Assembly: GCF_002807035.1 (NCBI RefSeq)
Contig: NZ_NIUC01000002.1
Coordinates: forward strand, 1,951,267-2,015,266
DNA length: 64,000 nucleotides
Source of the DNA: Algoriphagus formosus
Lineage (GTDB): Bacteria; Bacteroidota; Bacteroidia; Cytophagales; Cyclobacteriaceae
Direction: 5' to 3'
Positions 15,185 to 23,349 of the stretch are shown here, piece by piece (within the stretch, counting starts at the first letter, position 1; every line of letters starts with the position of its first letter). Under the pieces are notes generated by a model. That model was given only the letters and a program-made list of their open reading frames with translations, ran no database searches and was not told the origin of the DNA. Position numbers and translations under genes: made by a program.

Positions 15185-17125
15185 ATGTCTTATCGAATGA
15201 AGAATTATTTTTTTGGAATTTTCCTAATCATGCTATCAATTGGAGGCTGTAAAAGCCTTCAAGAAAAGGGAACAGATCAGTTCCTTTCAGGAGAATACCA
15301 GTACGCTATCAATACTTTTTCGCAAATACTGGAGCAAGATACCGCCAATGAGCAAGCCAATGAAGTGATTGCCGAAAGCTATCGGCTTTCCAACAGAATC
15401 GAAAACTCCTCTGAGTACTATCAAAAGCTCATCGAAATCGAACCAAGTTTTGAACGTTACTTTTTCTTGGGGCAAAGCCTAAAAGCCCAACAAAAAAATG
15501 AGGAAGCAACCGAAGCCTTCGAAAATGCTAAGGCTTACACACAAGATGAAGCATTGCTAGCCAGAACTCAGCGGGAGATTGAGTCTATCAAACTGGCAAA
15601 CGGGATTGAAAATTACTGGCCTTTCCATGAATTGGTTAATTACCGAGAACTCAATACACCGGGAGATGATTACGCTCCAATTGTGAGTGAGAATTTTCTC
15701 TATTTTACCTCAGCCAGACAGGCTTCAGGGATATATGCTGCCACCGGTACGCCATACACCAAACTATTCCGGGCACGCGCTGAAGATCTACGAGTAGATG
15801 TGAGCGGGATTCAGGCATTGCCGGAATTTCCGAATGAAGAAGGATTGAATCAAGCTGCGATGGCGATCAGCCCAGATGGGAATACGCTGATTTATTCCAG
15901 AGGAAATTCTACCTCTCCACGGGATCTTCCTGAGACAGCACTTTTTGCCTCTTATTTTAGAGGAGGAGGATTTACCTTGCCGATTTGGCTTCCTGTCAAT
16001 GAGGAAGAGAATTGGTGGAATTCTACTCCCGCCTTCAGTCCAGATGGGGAAGAGCTTTACTTTGCTTCCAATCGTCCCGGAGGTTATGGTGGAATCGATA
16101 TCTACAAAGCAACCAAGTTGGCGAATGGTGATTTCGGAAATGCTGTGAATTTGGGTCCAAATGTGAATACACCAGGGAACGAACTTTTCCCTAGACCAGC
16201 TCCAGATGGAAAGTTTTTCTTTGCCTCAGATGGACATCCAGGTTTTGGAAAATTGGATCTTTTTGTAGCCGAGCAAGATGAAAATGGAAACCAAATCATC
16301 AAAAACCTCGGTGAAAATATCAATAGTCAGGCGGATGATTTTGCCATTTTCTTCACCAATTACCCGAAGGAGGGTTTCCTCTCTTCCAATCGCGAAGGAG
16401 GTATTGGAAATGATGATATCTACTATTTCGAGGATAAAACACCGAAGCCGAAAATCGTCAACGTTTTACTCAATGTTTTTACCAAACAGCGGGTAGCGGG
16501 AGAGCCTGATCAGGTTTTGGATAATACTCGTGTGGTGCTTTATGACGGAAACAATAAGCAGATCGGAGGAGACTTCTCGAATAGCAATGGTCGGGTTAGA
16601 TTTACCTTGGACCCCCAGTCGAATTATACCATCATCGCCTCCAAAGGCGGATATTTCTCCAAATCTGTTCCATACAATACCTTCGGAAAAACACCGGATC
16701 CAGCTACTTTGGTGCAGGACGTAACCAATGTGTCCTTGGATACGACAATCGTTTTGGATCAGTTGATCTTGGAGAAGTCTATCGTGCTTGAAAATATCTA
16801 CTACGATCTGGATAAAGCCGATATCCGACCGGATGCGGCGAAGGAGTTGGATAAGCTAGTACAAATCCTGAAAGACAATCCTCAGATTCGAATCGAATTG
16901 AGTTCGCATACGGATGACAGATCTTCTGATGCCTACAACTTGGAGCTTTCGCAAAGACGTGCCGAGTCAGCGGTGAATTACATGGTTTCTCAGGGAATTG
17001 CAGCCGACCGATTGGTAGCCAAGGGCTATGGTGAGACGCAGTTGATCATCGAAAACGCACAGACAGAAGAAGAGCATCAGGTCAATCGAAGAACGGAATT
17101 CAAGGTGATTGAGATTAAGGAATGA
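15185..17125 (+). CDS. PorE-like OmpA-family lipoprotein (TPR, beta-propeller, OmpA domain)
   Basis: The start is placed at 15185, giving 646 residues; an ATG at 15197 is equally good and puts a lipobox (SIGGC) at residue 18, so the product is a lipoprotein. Domain order is TPR-like helices (to about 130), a PD40/WD40-like beta-propeller with repeated SPDGNTLIYS-, SPDGEELYFAS- and APDGKFFFAS-type blades (about 170-425), a carboxypeptidase-regulatory-like domain (about 430-540), and a C-terminal OmpA peptidoglycan-binding domain with LSSHTDDRSSDAYNLELSQR. This order and length match PorE of the type IX secretion system in Porphyromonas. Related OmpA lipoproteins are numerous in the phylum, so the exact orthology is inference. 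Confidence 0.85.
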   Translation: MSYRMKNYFFGIFLIMLSIGGCKSLQEKGTDQFLSGEYQYAINTFSQILEQDTANEQANEVIAESYRLSNRIENSSEYYQKLIEIEPSFERYFFLGQSLKAQQKNEEATEAFENAKAYTQDEALLARTQREIESIKLANGIENYWPFHELVNYRELNTPGDDYAPIVSENFLYFTSARQASGIYAATGTPYTKLFRARAEDLRVDVSGIQALPEFPNEEGLNQAAMAISPDGNTLIYSRGNSTSPRDLPETALFASYFRGGGFTLPIWLPVNEEENWWNSTPAFSPDGEELYFASNRPGGYGGIDIYKATKLANGDFGNAVNLGPNVNTPGNELFPRPAPDGKFFFASDGHPGFGKLDLFVAEQDENGNQIIKNLGENINSQADDFAIFFTNYPKEGFLSSNREGGIGNDDIYYFEDKTPKPKIVNVLLNVFTKQRVAGEPDQVLDNTRVVLYDGNNKQIGGDFSNSNGRVRFTLDPQSNYTIIASKGGYFSKSVPYNTFGKTPDPATLVQDVTNVSLDTTIVLDQLILEKSIVLENIYYDLDKADIRPDAAKELDKLVQILKDNPQIRIELSSHTDDRSSDAYNLELSQRRAESAVNYMVSQGIAADRLVAKGYGETQLIIENAQTEEEHQVNRRTEFKVIEIKE

Positions 17126-17160
17126 TTTGAGTTGGAAGTAGGAAGGTCTGTGATATACGG

Positions 17161-17375
17161 TAGAAATACGATAGAAATAAAGCTCGCAAGCGAGCTGAAA
17201 TAAACTGAAATAACTTCCCGGATTTGGACATATCTCAGCCGAGGAACGAGGCTGTATCTCGGCGCAGCCATATCTTACGAAGCGAAGCGAAATATATTTA
17301 GCGAAGCGTATCTCGAGAGGCAAAGCCGACCTTATTTCATCGAACAAAGTGAGAGGTATTTCGCCTTAGGCGTAT
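17161..17375. repeat. cluster of very short hairpins punctuated by TATCTC/TATTTC words
   Basis: Between two genes lies a run of short, stable inverted repeats: AGCTCGC-AA-GCGAGCT (17181-17196), CAGCC...GGCTG (17236-17254), GGC-GCA-GCC (17261-17269), two copies of the mini-hairpin word GCGAAGC (17282, 17301), GGC-AAA-GCC (17319-17327) and CGCC-TTA-GGCG (17362-17372). They are separated by TATCTC, TATTTC or ATATTT. The GCGAAGC word is known to form an unusually stable DNA mini-hairpin. No gene is credible here. Confidence 0.6.
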
Positions 17376-17455
17376 TTCATACATTCGAGACTGCTTCCTC
17401 CTTTGTCGTCGCAGTGACGCTTAGCTTGAAAGTTTTGTCAAAGGCATAAAAAAAA

Positions 17456-17758
17456 TCACGAATACTTTTTCCAAATTTCAGCCTTCTTTTTTTGTCTTTC
17501 CCAAAGTGCCTTTGCCAAATCAGAGGCTACCGAATCAGGTTCCGATTGATGAAGGATTTTCTTAAGGGTGTCTTCCGATAAATCAATTCGATAGCAGATA
17601 TTCAGGAGTTTTTCTAGATCCTTGTCAAGTAGATCACGGACTGCTAAAGTCAAAAGTCTAATTGCCTTTTCCTCATCAAATGCTTCTTTTAATTCGGGCA
17701 ATTCAAATTGCTTTTGCGCAAGTTGATAGGCAGTATGTAAAACTGGTTCTTGGTCCAT
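17456..17758 (-). CDS. small helical protein of unknown function
   Basis: The 100-residue protein is predicted to be all-helical and charged, with no signal peptide, membrane helix or cysteine cluster. Segments such as EKAIRLLTLAVRDLLDKDLE and LLNICYRIDLSEDTLKKIL look like a compact helical bundle; the C-terminus is basic (WERQKKKAEIWKKYS). I do not recognise the family beyond seeing that such proteins follow DUF5606 genes. It is the last of three minus-strand genes (engB, DUF5606, this), separated from the DUF5606 gene by a strong hairpin. Confidence 0.7.
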   Translation of the reverse strand: MDQEPVLHTAYQLAQKQFELPELKEAFDEEKAIRLLTLAVRDLLDKDLEKLLNICYRIDLSEDTLKKILHQSEPDSVASDLAKALWERQKKKAEIWKKYS

Positions 17759-17774
17759 GAGACAAAAAAATCAA

Positions 17775-17814
17775 TTCGTCATTGTGATCCTTCGCGGCGG
17801 ATCACAATGACGAA
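17775..17814. repeat. 16-base perfect hairpin of the GTCATTG...CAATGAC family
   Basis: The arms 17775-17790 and 17799-17814 are perfectly complementary (core GTCATTGTGATCC), with an 8-base loop TTCGCGGC. On the minus strand a T7 stretch follows 5 bases later, so the hairpin could end transcription after the DUF5606 gene. The same CAATGAC-type word, more degenerate, appears near 17405-17420 (GTCGTCGCAGTGACGC), consistent with a dispersed repeat. Confidence 0.7.
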
Positions 17815-17836
17815 ATTCCATTTATTAAGGCTTAAT

Positions 17837-18268
17837 TTATTCCTTTTCTGTGGTTTCTTCACCCTCTTCGCTAGGTATGAGCACCTCTGGAGCGAATTTT
17901 CGGATGATTTTATACCAGCTGATGAGTTTTTTGATGTCAGAGACATACACTCTGGTCTCATCTACCTCCGGAAGGATATGTTTCATAAATGCCCGCAATT
18001 CGGCATCATCCGGATTACTGTCAAGTCCTAAATCTCCTTCAAATTCCGCCTCGACTTTCTGCATGACCTGCTGTAGCGGCTCTGCACCTTCTTCGGTCAG
18101 GGTGTAGATAGAGATATCGCCTAGGATGGAAACCCGGTGGGAAATACCAGCTACAAGCTTCGCTTTCTTATCATCCAAGCTTTCCAAAATCACTCCCGTA
18201 CGGGTTGGTTTCAATACTTTAAATAGCCCCGGTTTGCCGGAGACTGTTGCAATTTCTTTAAAATCCAT
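17837..18268 (-). CDS. DUF5606 family protein
   Basis: The 143-residue protein starts MDFKEIATVSGKPGLFKVLK, continues with TRTGVILESLDDKKAKLVAG and HRVSILGDISIYT, and has a helical second half ending in an acidic tail (EEGEETTEKE). This matches DUF5606 throughout. The N-terminal part has the look of a small beta-barrel, and the family is cytoplasmic with unknown function. It lies 38 bases downstream of engB on the same strand, so association with ribosome assembly is possible but unproven. Confidence 0.88.
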   Translation of the reverse strand: MDFKEIATVSGKPGLFKVLKPTRTGVILESLDDKKAKLVAGISHRVSILGDISIYTLTEEGAEPLQQVMQKVEAEFEGDLGLDSNPDDAELRAFMKHILPEVDETRVYVSDIKKLISWYKIIRKFAPEVLIPSEEGEETTEKE

Positions 18269-18306
18269 TGGTTTAATTTATCAGTTTGCAAATATAGAAT
18301 TTGTGT

Positions 18307-18918
18307 TTATTGGGCTGTACCATTTTCATATTCCTTCACCAGTTCTTCCAGAAAAGCATTGACTTCCTCTTTTCCCATCTGATTTTCGGCACTGGTCACA
18401 AAATAGTCAGGCGCTTCCTCAAAAATTTCCTCGGTCTTCTTAAGGAATTTCCGCACATTTTGATCGGTTTTGGTTTTCGAGAGTTTATCAGCTTTTGTAA
18501 AAATCAAAGCAGCCGGCACGCCATTGACTCCGCACCAAAGCAGAAATTCCAAATCAATTTTCTGAGGCTCCAAGCGACTATCGATCAAAATAAATACTCC
18601 GCAAAGATTCTCTCGCTTGGTCAGGTAGGTTTTGATCATGTTTTCCCAACCTTCCTTGACTTTGACATTGACCTTGGCAAATCCATAGCCAGGTAAATCC
18701 ACCAAATACCATTGATCATTGATCAGAAAGTGATTGATCAATTGGGTTTTGCCGGGAGTTTGGGAGGTTTTTGCCAATCCTTTTTTATTGGTCAGCATGT
18801 TGATCAGGGAGCTCTTTCCCACATTGGATCGGCCAATGAAGGCAATCTCAGCTCGATCAGGCTTGGGGCAGTTGCCCGGATTGGAATTGGAAATGACAAA
18901 CTCGGCTTTGCGGATCAT
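18307..18918 (-). CDS. engB: ribosome biogenesis GTP-binding protein EngB (YsxC/YihA)
   Basis: The 203-residue protein is a single TRAFAC-class GTPase domain. G1 is GRSNVGKSSLIN near residues 29-40, the G2 threonine lies in KTSQTPGKTQLIN, G3 is DLPGYGFAK, G4 is TKADK, and G5-like TSAENQMGKEE follows. EngB is required for assembly of the large ribosomal subunit. The length is as expected, without extensions. With der and era elsewhere in this window, three ribosome-assembly GTPases fall within 43 kb. Confidence 0.96.
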   Translation of the reverse strand: MIRKAEFVISNSNPGNCPKPDRAEIAFIGRSNVGKSSLINMLTNKKGLAKTSQTPGKTQLINHFLINDQWYLVDLPGYGFAKVNVKVKEGWENMIKTYLTKRENLCGVFILIDSRLEPQKIDLEFLLWCGVNGVPAALIFTKADKLSKTKTDQNVRKFLKKTEEIFEEAPDYFVTSAENQMGKEEVNAFLEELVKEYENGTAQ

Positions 18919-19040
18919 ACTTGTTTATTTGAATACAAAATTAGAAGATAAATCTGAAGGCGCTAAATGCTTTATTGGCTAACAATTTTCCCTTCCTCGG
19001 GTTTCTTCAGTAATATTGCGCACCAATTACAGAATTACTG

Positions 19041-19763
19041 ATGTCCGTAGTCCCTTACAAAGATAAAGAAGACCCTAAAAAAGCTCAGGTTGCTGAGATG
19101 TTTAACAATATCAGCCCCAAATATGATTTGCTGAATCATGTACTGAGCTTGGGTATTGATATCATTTGGCGAAAGAAAGCCGTAAAAATGCTAAAGGCTG
19201 ATCAGCCGAAGTTGATTTTGGATATTGCTACCGGTACCGGAGACTTCGCGATTGAAGCTTTGGCGCTGAAACCTGAGAAAATCATCGGGGTAGATATTTC
19301 GGAAGGCATGCTCGCTGAGGGAAGAAAAAAAATGAAAAACCGAAAGCTGGATCATATCATCGATTTACAGCTTGGGGATTCGGAAGGATTACTTTTTGAA
19401 GATAATAAGTTTGATGCAGTGATCGTTTCCTTTGGTGTCAGAAACTTCGAAAATCTGGAAAAAGGACTGGCAGATATGTATCGAGTGCTGAAGCCGGGCG
19501 GAAAAACTGTGATATTGGAATTTAGCAAGCCTAGGTCATTTCCAATGAAACAGGCCTACTCTTTCTACTCCAATGCTGTTTTGCCTCAAATTGGTAAAAT
19601 TGTATCCAAGGACAATTCTGCTTATACTTATCTTCCCGAATCCGTTCAGGCATTCCCGGATGGACAGGATTTTCTGGCAGTCTTAAACAAAGTAGGATTT
19701 CACAGCACCGTATGCAAACCGCTCACTTTTGGTATCAGTTCGATTTACGTAGGAGTAAAATAG
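19041..19763 (+). CDS. ubiE: demethylmenaquinone methyltransferase
   Basis: The 240-residue SAM-dependent methyltransferase has the UbiE/MenG signatures: [20 protein letters not shown] near residue 18, the SAM-binding [15 protein letters not shown], and [19 protein letters not shown]. It catalyses the last C-methylation of menaquinone synthesis, the likely respiratory quinone in this lineage, so the symbol menG applies equally. Its last 52 bases overlap the start of the porT gene, suggesting translational coupling. Confidence 0.95.
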   Translation: MSVVPYKDKEDPKKAQVAEMFNNISPKYDLLNHVLSLGIDIIWRKKAVKMLKADQPKLILDIATGTGDFAIEALALKPEKIIGVDISEGMLAEGRKKMKNRKLDHIIDLQLGDSEGLLFEDNKFDAVIVSFGVRNFENLEKGLADMYRVLKPGGKTVILEFSKPRSFPMKQAYSFYSNAVLPQIGKIVSKDNSAYTYLPESVQAFPDGQDFLAVLNKVGFHSTVCKPLTFGISSIYVGVK

Positions 19764-20512
19764 GGTTAATCACCCTATTTCTGACTTTTTTAACTTTATC
19801 GTCCACCAATGCTCAAGGCTTATTTGGCTTGACAAGTACGTCTGGTTCGGATGATAAGCTTTTATCTTATGGGTTTTTCCTTGCAGGTCATACAAGTACC
19901 TATCGATTGAAATATGCGGATCGATTTGTACAAACACCCAATACTGCCGGACAGAATGTGCGTGCTATTTTTCCAAAATATACCCCCGGCTTTTCTTTGG
20001 GATTCATAGGAATGCTGCGCTTTCATGACCAAATGCAACTTTTATTCACACCCAAAATCGGGTTTTATGAGTTCAGGACAGAGGTTCAATATTTTTCGGA
20101 TGATTTGGTGCCGGATATCCCCAATCCAGACGAACCAGTCAGTCCAGCGGTAAATATCAATACCCTCATCAGTGAGTCCACGATGATTGAGTTGCCGCTT
20201 CTTTTGAAGTATCGCTCACAGCGATTTAATAATACCCGGATGTATTTTATCGGAGGAGCGAGCTACATGTTCCGTACCAAGACTCAGGACGAGGCAAACT
20301 TGGAAGATTTGGTAACTGTGGGGCAGGACTACACCATTGAGTTGGGGATGGGATTTGAGGTGTACTTTCGTTATTTCAAATTTGCCCCTGAGATCCGCTT
20401 TTCTCATGGCCTAAACAACCTCTACCAACCCGAAAACACCATTCCTGAAATACGCGATGCCATCTCCAGCATCAAGCGAAAGTCAGTGACGATTTACCTG
20501 AATTTTCAATAG
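19712..20512 (+). CDS. porT: PorT-like outer-membrane protein of the type IX secretion system
   Basis: The only good start is an ATG inside the end of ubiE, giving 266 residues with an N-terminal RRSK followed by a hydrophobic signal segment (about 16-35, ending STNAQ). The rest is an outer-membrane beta-barrel of the PorT family: alternating strands such as [21 protein letters not shown] and a C-terminal [10 protein letters not shown]. PorT is needed for type IX secretion in Porphyromonas (SprT in Flavobacterium). Its position directly after ubiE recurs in this phylum, as I recall, and supports the name over a generic PorT-family barrel. Confidence 0.82.
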   Translation: MQTAHFWYQFDLRRSKIGLITLFLTFLTLSSTNAQGLFGLTSTSGSDDKLLSYGFFLAGHTSTYRLKYADRFVQTPNTAGQNVRAIFPKYTPGFSLGFIGMLRFHDQMQLLFTPKIGFYEFRTEVQYFSDDLVPDIPNPDEPVSPAVNINTLISESTMIELPLLLKYRSQRFNNTRMYFIGGASYMFRTKTQDEANLEDLVTVGQDYTIELGMGFEVYFRYFKFAPEIRFSHGLNNLYQPENTIPEIRDAISSIKRKSVTIYLNFQ

Positions 20513-20552
20513 TCGGCTTTTCGAAAGTTTTCATTTATCCTAACTTGTCCAA

Positions 20553-21311
20553 ATGGAAAGAAAAATAGCATTAATCACCGGAGCGACCTCCGGAATAGGA
20601 AAGGCCTGCGCCTTGATTTTGGCAAAAAACGGCTATGATCTGATCGTGACAGGAAGAAGAACTGATAGATTGGAAGCTTTCAAGCAGGAGGTTCCCAAAG
20701 GGGTAGAAGTGCTTCCTTTGACTTTTGATGTTCGGGACAAAGAAGCGGTATTTGATTTATTGGGAAATCTCCCGGATCGATGGAAAGGGATAGCTGTCTT
20801 GATCAATAATGCCGGGAATGCCCATGGAATGGATCCGATTCAGACGGGTAGCACCGATGATTGGGATGCCATGATGGATATCAATGTCAAAGGCTTGCTG
20901 TATGTGTCCAAGGCCATTATCCCAGGAATGTGCGAACGGAAATCCGGGACTATCATCAACATTGGCTCCATCGCTGGTAAGGAAGTCTATCCAAATGGGA
21001 ATGTCTATTGTGGCTCCAAGCATGCCGTGGATGCCATCACCAAAGGAATGCGGATCGATCTAAATCCATTTGGAATCAAAGTGATAGGCATTCATCCGGG
21101 ATTGGTGGAGACAGAGTTTTCGCTGGTTCGATTTAAGGGAGATGGGGATCGGGCCGAAAAAGTCTATCAGGGTTACGAGCCTCTTTTGGCTGAGGATATC
21201 GCCGAAATCGTTGAATTTTGTGTGAATAGACCGCCGCATGTGGTTTTGGCTGATATTGTAGTTTTGCCTACTGCACAGGCTTCAGCAACCATGGTCAATA
21301 AAAAATCCTGA
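20553..21311 (+). CDS. short-chain dehydrogenase/reductase (YdfG-like)
   Basis: The 252-residue SDR enzyme has the cofactor loop TGATSGIGKACA (about 8-19), a basic residue pair after the second strand (VTGRRTDRL), which favours NADP(H), the LINNAGNAHG motif, the catalytic Ser in NIGSIAGKEVY and the YCGSK motif (Tyr and Lys). It resembles the YdfG/serine-3-dehydrogenase branch, which oxidises 3-hydroxy acids. The actual substrate is not determined. It is followed 4 bases later by a dipeptidase gene. Confidence 0.9.
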   Translation: MERKIALITGATSGIGKACALILAKNGYDLIVTGRRTDRLEAFKQEVPKGVEVLPLTFDVRDKEAVFDLLGNLPDRWKGIAVLINNAGNAHGMDPIQTGSTDDWDAMMDINVKGLLYVSKAIIPGMCERKSGTIINIGSIAGKEVYPNGNVYCGSKHAVDAITKGMRIDLNPFGIKVIGIHPGLVETEFSLVRFKGDGDRAEKVYQGYEPLLAEDIAEIVEFCVNRPPHVVLADIVVLPTAQASATMVNKKS

Positions 21312-21315
21312 TTAA

Positions 21316-22059
21316 ATGAAATACACATCACTACTTTTTACAGGGCTGGTTTTTGCCTGCAGCACGCCGAAAAGTGATCAAGAGGTCTTTTCCGAGCAAC
21401 AACGAGAAAACTTGGAGCCGCTGGTTGAAAAGATCGAGGAGCCCATTTCAGAGTTAGAACAAAATCTGATCGACCAAGGTCTGGTCAACTTGGAGGATGT
21501 GATCCCCGGAATTCGGGTGGAGCTGAAATATTCCACTGAGGATAACTTTTTCGGTCAGGATGTCTATGGAGATTTGACCAATGCCTACCTACAGCCGGAA
21601 GTAGCTGAGATGCTTCGGCAAGCACAGGAAAAACTTCAGTCCGAGCATCCCAATCTTGTCCTTCAGATCTACGATGGAGTTAGACCTCGCTCTGTGCAGC
21701 AGATTCTTTGGGATAATCTGGATAAGCCGGATAGCATCAAGCCACTTTATGTCGCTGACCCAAAAGTGGGAAGCCTGCATAATTTTGGTGTAGCGGTTGA
21801 CCTGACGATTTTCGATACGGCGGCCGATTCAGTTTTGGATATGGGTACAGGCTATGATTTCTTCGGATATGCTGCCTATCCTGACCGAGAGGAGCAAATG
21901 CTCCAAGAAGGTGTGATTACGCAGGAGCAGGTTGAAAATCGGGATATTCTCCGTAAAGCGATGAAAGCTGCTGGCTTTATGGGGATTGGCTCGGAATGGT
22001 GGCATTTCAACGCCTATTCCCGAAAGGAAGCTGGGGAGAAATTTAAAATTGTGGAGTGA
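21316..22059 (+). CDS. VanX/DdpX-type D-Ala-D-Ala dipeptidase, lipoprotein (M15D)
   Basis: The 247-residue protein has a lipoprotein signal with Cys15 (LVFACSTPK). The M15D zinc site reads SLHNFGVAVD (His155, Asp162) and the third ligand His230 lies in EWWHF with catalytic Glu227. VanX-type enzymes hydrolyse D-Ala-D-Ala. A lipid-anchored, periplasmic form suggests scavenging or turnover of peptidoglycan-derived D-dipeptides rather than glycopeptide resistance; there are no vanH/vanA genes here. Confidence 0.92.
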   Translation: MKYTSLLFTGLVFACSTPKSDQEVFSEQQRENLEPLVEKIEEPISELEQNLIDQGLVNLEDVIPGIRVELKYSTEDNFFGQDVYGDLTNAYLQPEVAEMLRQAQEKLQSEHPNLVLQIYDGVRPRSVQQILWDNLDKPDSIKPLYVADPKVGSLHNFGVAVDLTIFDTAADSVLDMGTGYDFFGYAAYPDREEQMLQEGVITQEQVENRDILRKAMKAAGFMGIGSEWWHFNAYSRKEAGEKFKIVE

Positions 22060-22254
22060 TAGTAAAATCTGAATTCAAAGGTTTTCTCTTTTCTTTATCA
22101 AATTAATCACAAATAATTCCCCATCAAATGGGAGCAGTGCATGGTTAAAGAAGTAAATCCCGTCAAAGATTGTAGCTGCTAATTCATCCGATTTTTAAAA
22201 GGGAATTTTGAGTGGGAATGGCTACTTTTGTCCAGAAGGAAAAAAAGCAATCCC

Positions 22255-23334
22255 GTGTACAAAACTCTCCTAAAGCCTTTCTTTTTTACAAAACCTGCCG
22301 AAGAGGCTCATCATTTCACTGTCAACCTCACACAAAAGACATTCAATTTTCCGGTTTTAGGATCTTTGATTGGAAGTGTTTTCCATTTGGAGGATAAGCG
22401 GCTGGAGCGAGAGGTTTTTGGTTTGAAATTCAAAAATCCTGTAGGTCTCGCTGCTGGCTTTGATAAGGATGCCAAACTGATCGATGAGATGGCCATGCTG
22501 GGTTTTGGTTTTATTGAAATCGGTACCCTTACGCCAAAACCACAGGAAGGAAACCCGCAACCTAGACTTTTCCGATTGCCGGAAGATGAAGCCTTAATCA
22601 ATCGCATGGGATTCAATAATGGAGGGGTTTTGGATGCTGTCGAAAGGCTTAAAAAACGAAAATCAGATGTCATCATTGGAGGGAACATCGGCAAAAATAA
22701 AGTGACTCCCAATGAAAAAGCGGTGGATGATTACCTCTTTTGCCTAGAGGCACTTCACCCCTATGTGGATTATTTCGTGGTCAATGTAAGCTCTCCAAAT
22801 ACACCTAATTTGCGGGATTTGCAGGAAAAGGAACCTTTGAAAGCCCTTTTGACTGCCGTCAAGTCTGCAAATGATCAAAAAGAACAGCCGAAGCCAATCC
22901 TCCTAAAAATCGCTCCCGATTTGACAGAGGGCCAGTTGGACGATATCATTGAAATAGTGGCAGAAACCAAAATAGATGGGGTGATTGCGACGAATACGAC
23001 CATCGATCGAAGCGGATTGAAAACAGCCCAAAGCGAAGTGGAAGCTATAGGGGCTGGAGGTCTCAGCGGGAAGGTTCTGAAGAATAGAAGCACAGAAGTC
23101 ATTCGCTATTTGTCCACCAAGTCCAAATCCGCTTTTCCCATCATCGGCGTAGGAGGAGTCTACTCTGCGGAGGATGCCATCGAAAAGCTGGAAGCCGGAG
23201 CAAGTTTGGTACAGGTATATTCAGGCATGATTTATGAAGGACCTAGCCTTATCAAACGCATTAAAAAAGGCTTGATCGGTTATTTTTCAGGTAAAAATTC
23301 CAAATCAAATCCTGAAACCGTATCTTCCAATTAG
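22255..23334 (+). CDS. pyrD: dihydroorotate dehydrogenase (quinone), class 2
   Basis: A GTG at 22255 gives a 359-residue protein beginning [21 protein letters not shown], which aligns with the usual class 2 N-terminus; a TTG nine codons upstream is the alternative. The FMN-binding barrel shows [32 protein letters not shown] and RMGFNNGG, then [12 protein letters not shown] with the catalytic Ser (SSPNT), and ends with IGVGGV and [11 protein letters not shown]. The N-terminal amphipathic helices associate with the inner membrane and deliver electrons to quinone. It carries out the fourth step of pyrimidine synthesis. Confidence 0.93.
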   Translation: MYKTLLKPFFFTKPAEEAHHFTVNLTQKTFNFPVLGSLIGSVFHLEDKRLEREVFGLKFKNPVGLAAGFDKDAKLIDEMAMLGFGFIEIGTLTPKPQEGNPQPRLFRLPEDEALINRMGFNNGGVLDAVERLKKRKSDVIIGGNIGKNKVTPNEKAVDDYLFCLEALHPYVDYFVVNVSSPNTPNLRDLQEKEPLKALLTAVKSANDQKEQPKPILLKIAPDLTEGQLDDIIEIVAETKIDGVIATNTTIDRSGLKTAQSEVEAIGAGGLSGKVLKNRSTEVIRYLSTKSKSAFPIIGVGGVYSAEDAIEKLEAGASLVQVYSGMIYEGPSLIKRIKKGLIGYFSGKNSKSNPETVSSN

Positions 23335-23349
23335 TATTGAAACGCGTCT

